Shown: positions 1 to 4,740 of the stretch, in pieces
How the letters are laid out: each line of letters starts with the position of its first letter
Numbering within the stretch: position 1 is the first letter of the stretch
Source of the DNA: Myxococcales bacterium
Lineage (GTDB): Bacteria > Myxococcota > Polyangia > Fen-1088
DNA: 7,711 nucleotides
Reading direction: 5' to 3'
NCBI GenBank assembly: GCA_003157315.1
Contig: PMJE01000328.1
Location: 1-7,711, forward strand
Notes under the pieces: generated by a model
What the model was told of the DNA's origin: nothing
Seen by the model: the letters and a program-made list of their open reading frames with translations, nothing else
Databases searched by the model: none
Translations under genes and position numbers: made by a program

Positions 1-907
1 CCCTCCCAGGGTTCCCATGTGAATAGACCAGGCGAAGCGCTCCCCATTCACCTTCATCGGCGCGCGCATCCAGGGTGAAGCCGACATCGCAAAAGACCGC
101 GAGCAGCGGCTCCACCTGTTCCAGCAGCAGGCCCGATAGGATAATCACGCCGTTTTCGGCTAGCCGGGACGGGAACTCGGGCGCAAGCCCGGTCAGGACA
201 TCGGCCTGGATGTTGGCCATGACCAGGTCGAAGCGGCCCGCCACCCCAGCGAGGGTATCGGTTCGCACCTCGAAGCTGACGACATGGTTGCGCTGCAGGT
301 TTTCTTTCGCGCAAATACTCGCCTGAGGATCATTGTCCACCGCGAGGCCAGAGGCCAGCGGCCACAGGCGTGCTGCCACCATGGACAGGATTCCGGATCC
401 ACATCCCAGGTCGAGTATGCGGTTCGGACTAGCGCGCTCTTCACGCAGCCCTTCGGCCAGTGCGATCACCAGCCGAGTCGACGGATGCGCCCCGGTGCCG
501 AAGGCCATCCCAGGGTCGAGATCGATGACGAACTCGCCCGCAGGCGCTTGACCCGCGTCCCAGCTCGGCCGCACCGTGAAGCGCCGGCCGACACGGGTGG
601 CGCGGAAGAATTGCTTCCAAACGTCCCGCCACTCGTCTTCGTGCGCCTCGCGCTTGCGAATGGTCACGGGATCGACGGCGGTTCCGGCGGCGCGCGCGGC
701 GGCCAGTGCCTGGTCTACGGCGCCGAGCAGCGACTGAGATTGGTCGGGCTGACACAAGGCCACCACGCAGGTGCGACCTGCCTCCGCCGACAACAGAGTC
801 TCTGCGTCGCGCATCTCCACGCCGCCGGTGATCGGCGCCACGGCGGCAGCGACCAGCTCAGCCGCGTCGGCGTGGGTCTCGATTTGGACCTCGATCCATT
901 CTTGCAT
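1..907 (-). CDS. prmA: Ribosomal protein L11 methyltransferase PrmA (3' end beyond window)
   Basis: PrmA is a cytoplasmic S-adenosylmethionine-dependent enzyme that methylates ribosomal protein L11. Reading the minus strand from ATG 907-905 gives 302 codons without a stop before the left edge. Visible landmarks are the L11-recognition/linker stretch DEWRDVWKQFF (residues 91-101), the family signature DPGMAFGTGAHPST (131-144), the SAM-binding glycine loop DLGCGSG (166-172), the acidic VDND after the second strand (190-193) and the MANIQADVL motif IV region (230-238). The family is usually about 290-310 residues and the last residues (GEWGALRLVYS, 286-296) match its final strand, so only a few codons are probably missing. 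An in-frame TGA lies upstream, and ATG 907 is the only sensible start; its ribosome binding site is weak. It lies 65 bp downstream of rpsU on the same strand and is probably co-transcribed with it. The family assignment is very secure. Confidence 0.95.
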   Translation of the reverse strand, partial: MQEWIEVQIETHADAAELVAAAVAPITGGVEMRDAETLLSAEAGRTCVVALCQPDQSQSLLGAVDQALAAARAAGTAVDPVTIRKREAHEDEWRDVWKQFFRATRVGRRFTVRPSWDAGQAPAGEFVIDLDPGMAFGTGAHPSTRLVIALAEGLREERASPNRILDLGCGSGILSMVAARLWPLASGLAVDNDPQASICAKENLQRNHVVSFEVRTDTLAGVAGRFDLVMANIQADVLTGLAPEFPSRLAENGVIILSGLLLEQVEPLLAVFCDVGFTLDARADEGEWGALRLVYSHGNPGR

Positions 908-919
908 GGTTGCACCAAC

Positions 920-935
920 ACCCGCGCCCGCGGGT
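920..935 (-). promoter_or_regulatory. Small hairpin in the rpsU-prmA spacer
   Basis: A perfect 6-bp stem (ACCCGC/GCGGGT) with a 4-base loop sits 12 bases before the prmA start codon in the transcript. There is no run of T after it, so it is not a classical terminator. It could lower prmA translation relative to rpsU or mark a processing site. That is inference; a stem this short in GC-rich DNA may be chance. Confidence 0.2.
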
Positions 936-972
936 ATGCACGCATGGGAATATCAGGAGGGCCGGCAGCCTG

Positions 973-1188
973 CTAGCGCACAACGCGCCGCTTGGCCTCG
1001 CGTCGCCGCCGCTTGCGCGCCTCGCGGATCTTGCGCTTGCGCTTGACCGAGGGCTTCTCGTGGTAGCGGCGGCGCTTGATCTCCTGGAGGATGCCTTCTT
1101 TCGACATCTTTTGTTTCAGGATCTTCATCGCCTTCTCGATGGAATCCCGAACTTCGACTTCCAAGGGGCGTCCGAGCAGTGTCTCCAA
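973..1188 (-). CDS. rpsU: 30S ribosomal protein S21
   Basis: S21 is a small basic protein of the 30S subunit platform, near the anti-Shine-Dalgarno end of 16S rRNA, and helps initiation on mRNAs. The 71-residue product has the family pattern: a short strand (LEVEVRDS, residues 9-16), a helix (IEKAMKILKQKMSKEGILQEIKR), the conserved YHEKPSVKRKRK block (42-53), then an Arg/Lys-rich tail ending RRVVR. Its length fits the usual 58-71 residues. The start is a TTG at 1188-1186, chosen because GGAGA (minus strand, 1199-1195) lies about 7 bases upstream and no ATG is available at the N-terminus; a second TTG eight codons later lacks such a site. It is the first gene of a probable rpsU-prmA operon. 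Confidence is high for family and moderate for the exact start. Confidence 0.93.
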   Translation of the reverse strand: METLLGRPLEVEVRDSIEKAMKILKQKMSKEGILQEIKRRRYHEKPSVKRKRKIREARKRRRREAKRRVVR

Positions 1189-1194
1189 GCAGTT

Positions 1195-1199
1195 TCTCC
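1195..1199 (-). promoter_or_regulatory. Ribosome binding site that sets the rpsU TTG start
   Basis: GGAGA on the minus strand, about 7 bases before TTG 1188-1186. This is the main reason for choosing that unusual start codon. Confidence 0.6.
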
Positions 1200-1226
1200 A
1201 GGGTCCGATTTCAGAGGGGAGTGGAG

Positions 1227-1254
1227 ATTAAGCACTCTGTGAGCCTGCGGTCAA
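1227..1254 (-). promoter_or_regulatory. Candidate promoter for rpsU-prmA
   Basis: On the minus strand a TTGACC (-35 like, 1254-1249, 5 of 6 to consensus) is followed after 16 bases by CTTAAT (-10 like, 1232-1227, 4 of 6, but lacking the important A at position 2). The implied transcript start, near 1220, would leave a leader of about 30 bases before the rpsU TTG. It was found by eye only; position and strand fit, but the -10 element is imperfect. Confidence 0.3.
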
Positions 1255-1317
1255 GGATCCGTGTGAGGTCAACACGTTGCATCTATATATTTGTATTGAG
1301 CATGACTAAAAAAACTC

Positions 1318-1346
1318 TTTACACTGCGCGAAGTGAGTTGTATCAA
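1318..1346 (+). promoter_or_regulatory. Candidate promoter for the 60-residue protein gene
   Basis: TTTACA (1318-1323, 5 of 6 to the sigma-70 -35) and TATCAA (1341-1346, 4 of 6 to the -10) are separated by 17 bases. They lie in the locally AT-rich part of the 1189-1421 spacer and would give a leader of roughly 70 bases before ATG 1422. It was found by eye and has no independent support. Confidence 0.3.
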
Positions 1347-1421
1347 AAGCAATGCGCGGAGGTTGCGAGAGAGCTTCGTGCCACGGACCGGGCGATCTGA
1401 AAAGCCAGAAGGAGATACGCT

Positions 1422-1604
1422 ATGATGGGGGCTAAGGTATTTACGGCAACGAAGGCCAAAGACCGAGATGAGCTGGGAGAAGTGCTCACTCGGTGGATCC
1501 ACGACAATCCCAAGGCGCGCATTATCGACAAGGTAGTGACGCAGAGTTCAGACCGTGAATTCCACTGCCTGAGCATCACGATCTTCTACGAGATGCAACC
1601 TTAG
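1422..1604 (+). CDS. Small hypothetical protein, 60 residues (beta-alpha-beta type)
   Basis: I do not recognise a characterised function. The start is well supported: AAGGAG at 1409-1414 lies 7 bases before ATG 1422 (a second ATG follows directly at 1425). The predicted fold is a strand (AKVFTAT, 4-10), a charged helix (KDRDELGEVLTRWIHDNP, 13-30), a strand (ARIIDKVVTQSSD, 32-44) and a final strand (FHCLSITIFYEM, 47-58). There is no signal peptide or membrane segment, so it is probably cytoplasmic. In size and strand-helix-strand-strand layout it recalls the small Cse60-like family (short proteins starting KVF and ending in an aromatic strand), but this comes from memory and the match is weak. 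It stands alone, divergent from rpsU. Its last codon and TAG stop lie inside the left arm of the inverted repeat at 1599-1622, so the C-terminal two or three residues may have been altered if that repeat was inserted. Confidence 0.8.
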   Translation: MMGAKVFTATKAKDRDELGEVLTRWIHDNPKARIIDKVVTQSSDREFHCLSITIFYEMQP

Positions 1605-1766
1605 CACTCCTGTGTTGGATTCTCCCGTCGCCGTCGCTGCTGCGGGTCCCGTCCGCTTCCTCGCTTCTCAGTCAGATACGTTAAGTATCTTCCCTCGGCT
1701 CTCGTCGCGGCCGGGCTGCCTCGCGACGCGACTGCCCGGTCCGAATCCAACACAGTAGTGCAAAGG
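1599..1766. repeat. 168-bp segment bounded by 24-bp inverted repeats (MITE-like or structured element)
   Basis: The left arm 1599-1622 and right arm 1743-1766 are inverted copies matching at 22 of 24 positions; the inner 13 bases (CTGTGTTGGATTC and its complement) are perfect. Inside are a perfect 6-bp hairpin AGATAC/GTATCT with loop GTTAA (1674-1690), a 7-bp stem CGTCGCG/CGCGACG (1703-1709 with 1722-1728), and CCGGGC (1711-1716) in the loop of that stem complementary to GCCCGG (1734-1739). No gene is evident inside and no flanking target duplication is visible. The size and termini resemble a miniature inverted-repeat element; a structured 3' untranslated region is the alternative. The left arm covers the stop codon of the preceding gene. 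Confidence 0.65.
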
Positions 1767-1938
1767 CGCGCCGCTCGCGCTGGGCCAGCCGGCTGGCTAG
1801 TAACCCTGAGAGGGTTCGTTTTGCCCTGCTGTCTCACACCCGCCGCCACCTCCCCGCTAGCTTCCCCCTTCGGGGACTTCGGGACCTGCACCTCTCCCAC
1901 CACACCCGCTCGCTACGCTCGCGCGCTCGCGCGCGGCC
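1605..1938. other. Gene-free, palindrome-rich spacer between the small gene and nadK
   Basis: About 330 bases with no believable gene. Beyond the inverted-repeat segment ending at 1766 it holds GGCGCGCC (1765-1772), a perfect 14-base palindrome GCCAGCCGGCTGGC (1784-1797), a short hairpin at 1802-1816, a CCCC-TTC-GGGG hairpin (1865-1875) and a CGCTCG/GCGCGC-rich tract (1908-1936). Open frames here on both strands have Arg/Pro/Ala-rich translations typical of non-coding GC-rich DNA. Confidence 0.6.
1802..1822 (+). terminator. Weak terminator-like hairpin
   Basis: AACCCT (1802-1807), loop GAG and AGGGTT (1811-1816) form a perfect 6-bp stem followed by CGTTTT. The stem is short and the T-run is only four bases, so this is a weak candidate for ending transcription from the 60-residue protein gene. 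Confidence 0.25.
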
Positions 1939-1985
1939 TTGCCAAACCCTTCCACGCGAGTAGCAACGGGCGCTCGTGTTCGTGC

Positions 1986-1991
1986 AATAAT
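1986..1991 (+). promoter_or_regulatory. Candidate -10 element just before nadK
   Basis: AATAAT matches the sigma-70 -10 at 5 of 6 positions in otherwise very GC-rich DNA. It ends 7 bases before the nadK ATG, so transcription would begin at or next to the A of the start codon. No good -35 is seen at the expected distance (1963-1968). Confidence 0.25.
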
Positions 1992-1998
1992 CCGCGCG

Positions 1999-2853
1999 AT
2001 GCGTATTGGTTTTCTCGTTAGGCGCGGCAACTCCGATGGGCTGAGCTTGGCCACCACACTTGCTGATGGGCTGCGCCGCAGCGGAATCACAGCCATTTTT
2101 GTCGACGACGACGGCGAAGCCCCTCCGTCGGGCTTCCCCAGCGGGCCCGGCTCTGAGGTGGCCAGCACCGCTGATATCCTAGTTGCGCTGGGTGGCGACG
2201 GAACATTTCTGCACGGCGCAGATCTGGTTGGTGAACACGATGTCCCTCTGCTTGGCCTGAACTTGGGCAGCCTAGGGTTTCTCACGCCATACGCCACGTC
2301 CGAGGCCGGAGCTGCGCTTGTCGACGCCGTGGAAGGACGCCTGGGCATCGAGGAGAGGATGCGGCTGCACGTGACCCTGCGCAGCGGTGGCGGGAAGGCC
2401 GAGAGCCACAGCGCGCTCAACGAAGCGGTCATCACGCAACGGAATCTAGCTCGTTTGATGGACCTGGCTGCGTCTCTCGACGGAGACACCATCGCGACCT
2501 ACAAGGCCGACGGGCTCATCCTTTCCACGCCCACGGGGTCAACCGCCTACAACCTGTCAGCTGGTGGCCCTATCCTCACGCCCGATCTCGAGGCCATTGT
2601 CCTGACTCCGATCTGTCCTCATACGCTTACCAACCGTCCTCTGGTGGTTCGTGCCGACAGGGTGCTGTCGGTCACCAACGTGTCGCTCGACCACGCCGTC
2701 CTGACGGTAGACGGCTTGTGGACCCGAGAGGTTAAGCCCGGGGACCTGGTCGAGGTACGCAAGGCGGCGCGGCCCCTGCGCGTATTCCGACCACGCAGCT
2801 CGTTCTTCGGCATTCTGCGCCAGAAGCTGTCTTGGGGAGAACGAAAGGCATGA
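1999..2853 (+). CDS. nadK: NAD kinase
   Basis: NAD kinase phosphorylates NAD to NADP using ATP or polyphosphate and is the only route to NADP in most bacteria; it is cytoplasmic and usually oligomeric. The 284-residue product shows the family motifs in order: GGDGT (65-69, the nucleotide-binding catalytic motif), NLGSLGFL (88-95), the NE pair (141-142) that contacts NAD, the long conserved block from KADG to AGGP (169-191) with STPTGSTAYNLSAGG, and TPICPH (203-208). Length is typical (about 270-305). ATG 1999 was chosen because MRIGFLVRR fits the usual first strand; an upstream in-frame TTG (1939) would add 20 Arg-rich residues unlike the family. No Shine-Dalgarno sequence precedes the ATG. 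It is followed 40 bp later by recN, a pairing seen in many bacteria, and the two are probably one transcript. Confidence 0.96.
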   Translation: MRIGFLVRRGNSDGLSLATTLADGLRRSGITAIFVDDDGEAPPSGFPSGPGSEVASTADILVALGGDGTFLHGADLVGEHDVPLLGLNLGSLGFLTPYATSEAGAALVDAVEGRLGIEERMRLHVTLRSGGGKAESHSALNEAVITQRNLARLMDLAASLDGDTIATYKADGLILSTPTGSTAYNLSAGGPILTPDLEAIVLTPICPHTLTNRPLVVRADRVLSVTNVSLDHAVLTVDGLWTREVKPGDLVEVRKAARPLRVFRPRSSFFGILRQKLSWGERKA

Positions 2854-2893
2854 GGCGCGCAACCAGCGAGACCCAGTTGCCGAAACTCTAGTC

Positions 2894-4558
2894 ATGCTGA
2901 ACCTGCTGCGAGTATCTGGCTTCGCCCTCATCGACGAGGTCGAAGTCCCTCTGGGACCGGGCCTGACGGTCATCACCGGAGAAACTGGGGCTGGCAAGAG
3001 TATCCTGGTCGAGGCGCTGGGCCTGCTGCGCGGGGGCCGCGCCAGCGCCGAGATGATTCGTGCGGGGTGCGAGGAGGCGCGGGTTGAGGCGGTGTTTGAA
3101 CTGCCGGCCGGATGGGAGGTGCGCCAGCGCTTGCTCGCCGAGGGGCGGGCCGTGGAGGAAGGGCTGGTGGTCCGGCGCGCGGTCGCACGCTCTGGCCGGG
3201 GCCGCATTCACTTGGGCGGCAGCCTGGCGAGTGCTGCCGATCTGGCCACCAGCGTGGGCAAGCTCGTCGACATAACATCACAGCACGACCAGCACCTGCT
3301 CACGGATCCCGACAGCCAGCTCGCGATCCTGGACGCGTTTGCCGGAAACGGCGCAGCGCTAGTTGAGGCGCGCGAGGCGTACCAGGCACTAGCCGACGCG
3401 CGCGCCGAGATCGACAGGTTCGATGCGGATGTGCGCGCGCGCGCCGAGCGCGAGGATCTCTTGCGCTTTCAACTCTCCGAGCTCGAGCAGGCGGAGTTGC
3501 AGCCTGGCGAGGATGAAGCCTTGCGGGCCGAGCGCGAACGCACCAAGGGCGCGGAGAAGTTCCTGGCTGCCTGCACGCGCGGCGAGGAAGTCCTGTACTC
3601 CTCGGATGATGCGGTCTCGGGCCGCATTGCGGGCGTGGTGCGCGAGATCGCGGCCCTGGCACAGCTCGATCCGGCGCTTGTACCGGTGGTGGAAACCCTT
3701 CGTTCCGCCCAGGCGCAGGTGGAGGATTCGGCCGGCGAACTGGGGCGCTATGCGAGCGGCATTCGCTTCGACCCAGAACGGTTGACCGAAATCGAGGAGC
3801 GCCTCTTTCTCATCGGTCGACTGATCCGCAAGCACGGCGGCTCAGTCGCGGCAGCCATTGAGCGGCGTGAGGCGATCAGCCGGGAGCTGGCCGCGCTGGG
3901 TTCTTTCGAGGAAGGGTTGGCGGCGCGCAAGACGGCGGTGGAGGCGGCCATCCAGCGAATGATGGCCTTGTGTGAGCAAATCTCGGAGCAGCGGCGCAAG
4001 GCCGCGCGTGTCCTGGGCCGGCGTATGGACGAGACCCTGCGCGACCTAGGATTGGCCGGGGCGCGGGTGCCCATCGTGGTCGAAGATCGCGACGAGCCTG
4101 GCCCGCGTGGCAAGGATCGGGTGCGTTTTCTTTTCGCTCCCAACCGGGGCGAGGAACCGCGGCCGCTCGACCTGATTGCCTCAGGTGGCGAGCTGTCGCG
4201 CGTGATGCTTGCGGTGAAACAAGCCCTGGCCAAAGAGGACGAAGCGCTGACCTATGTCTTTGACGAGGTCGATGCAGGCGTAGGCGGTGGCACGGCGGAG
4301 GTGATTGGTCGCAAGCTCAAGTCGACCGCGGCGCATCGCCAAGTTCTGGTCGTGACCCATTTGCCGCAGATCGCTGCTTTTGCCGATCACCACATCAAGG
4401 TGACCAAGGAACCTAGCAAGGGGCGCACCACGATCCGCGTGGCAGTCTTGACCGGCGCCGAGCGCGCCCTCGAGATCGCCCGCATGTTGGGCGGCGCCAG
4501 CCCTTCGCCCGAGGCCACAGCTCACGCAGACGAGATGCTGAGACGCGCCAGAAGTTAG
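2894..4558 (+). CDS. recN: DNA repair protein RecN
   Basis: RecN is an SMC-like ATPase that acts early at DNA double-strand breaks together with RecA. The 554-residue product matches the usual size (about 550-560). The N-terminal half of the ATPase head carries Walker A GETGAGKS (29-36) after the typical MLNLLRVSGFALIDEVEV opening. The middle (roughly 150-370) is rich in Glu, Arg, Ala and Leu, as expected for the coiled-coil arms. The C-terminal half has the ABC signature SGGELS (430-435), Walker B TYVFDEVD (453-460 region, catalytic D457/E458) and the H-loop VVTHLPQ (His 489). All catalytic motifs are intact. ATG 2894 has no clear Shine-Dalgarno sequence, but the N-terminus agrees with the family. 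It follows nadK at 40 bp. I see no LexA box upstream, so any SOS control would have to come from further up. The TAG stop overlaps the start of the inverted repeat at 4555. Confidence 0.97.
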   Translation: MLNLLRVSGFALIDEVEVPLGPGLTVITGETGAGKSILVEALGLLRGGRASAEMIRAGCEEARVEAVFELPAGWEVRQRLLAEGRAVEEGLVVRRAVARSGRGRIHLGGSLASAADLATSVGKLVDITSQHDQHLLTDPDSQLAILDAFAGNGAALVEAREAYQALADARAEIDRFDADVRARAEREDLLRFQLSELEQAELQPGEDEALRAERERTKGAEKFLAACTRGEEVLYSSDDAVSGRIAGVVREIAALAQLDPALVPVVETLRSAQAQVEDSAGELGRYASGIRFDPERLTEIEERLFLIGRLIRKHGGSVAAAIERREAISRELAALGSFEEGLAARKTAVEAAIQRMMALCEQISEQRRKAARVLGRRMDETLRDLGLAGARVPIVVEDRDEPGPRGKDRVRFLFAPNRGEEPRPLDLIASGGELSRVMLAVKQALAKEDEALTYVFDEVDAGVGGGTAEVIGRKLKSTAAHRQVLVVTHLPQIAAFADHHIKVTKEPSKGRTTIRVAVLTGAERALEIARMLGGASPSPEATAHADEMLRRARS

Positions 4559-4691
4559 CTAGTTCACACAGAGAGACGTAGGCCACCGAGTAGGATGAGA
4601 AACGGAAGGGGTTGGATCTGCGCAGTCCAATCCTCCCTTTTCTCCTTTTCCGCCCTCACCTCTGTGCCCTCTGCGTTGAATAACTAGCCAA
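4555..4691. repeat. CACAGAG-type inverted-repeat segment after recN
   Basis: The outermost ten bases, 4555-4564 and 4682-4691, are inverted copies at 9 of 10 positions (GCTAGTT perfect). Further in, TTCA-CACAGAG on the left (4563-4573) corresponds, with one substitution and small gaps, to the complement of CTCTGCGTTGAA on the right (4669-4680), and CTCTGTG recurs at 4660-4666. The centre is a hairpin (4608-4634). From memory, palindromic repeats with stacked CTCTGTG/CTCTGCG words are common in intergenic DNA of many environmental bacteria; this looks like a degenerate copy. No coding sequence is evident. The left end lies on the recN stop codon. Confidence 0.55.
4608..4641 (+). terminator. 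Probable terminator after recN
   Basis: A stem of about 9 bp (4608-4616 with 4626-4634, including two G-T pairs; core GGTTGGA against TCCAATCC) encloses a 9-base loop and is followed by CCCTTTTCTCCTTTT. The T-tract is interrupted, so strength is uncertain. It is placed about 50 bases after the recN stop, as expected for the end of the nadK-recN transcript. Confidence 0.4.
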
Positions 4692-4705
4692 AGATCATGA
4701 TGAAG

Positions 4706-4721
4706 TTGACGGATTGCCGTC
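4706..4721 (+). promoter_or_regulatory. Possible -35 box with overlapping small inverted repeat
   Basis: TTGACG (4706-4711) matches a sigma-70 -35 at 5 of 6, and a perfect GACGG-ATTG-CCGTC inverted repeat (4708-4721) overlaps it. No good -10 is found at 16-18 bases; TTTTAT (4732-4737) is 20 bases away and would leave almost no leader before GTG 4741. A promoter with an operator-like site is possible but weakly supported. Confidence 0.2.
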
Positions 4722-4740
4722 GGTGTGATGGTTTTATGGG

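Noticed and set aside
284..976. 230-codon open frame on the plus strand
   Set aside because: It is antisense to prmA, whose motifs are unmistakable; its translation has no family features and reflects GC-rich codon structure on the opposite strand.
1302..1400. 32-codon open frame (starts MTKKTLYTARSEL) just before the 60-residue gene
   Set aside because: It has no ribosome binding site, and the best candidate promoter for the downstream gene lies inside it. A leader peptide cannot be excluded, but nothing supports it.
1599..1766. Target-site duplication around the inverted-repeat segment
   Set aside because: The outside flanks (ending ATGCAA and beginning CGCGCC) share no direct repeat, so insertion cannot be shown from this sequence alone.
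1784..1797. Perfect 14-base palindrome as a regulator binding site
   Set aside because: It lies about 200 bases from the nadK start in a GC-rich palindromic tract, with no promoter next to it; no evidence that it is an operator.
1601..1903. 100-codon minus-strand open frame across the inverted-repeat segment
   Set aside because: It reads straight through both repeat arms, and its translation is Arg/Pro/Gly-rich with no domain. Typical of chance frames in GC-rich repeats.
1939..1998. Upstream TTG extension of nadK by 20 residues
   Set aside because: The added residues are Arg/Ala-rich, unlike the family N-terminus, and MRIGFLVRR at ATG 1999 fits the first strand.
1857..2492. 211-codon minus-strand open frame
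   Set aside because: It is antisense to nadK; the translation is low-complexity Ser/Arg/Ala and nadK is clearly the real gene.
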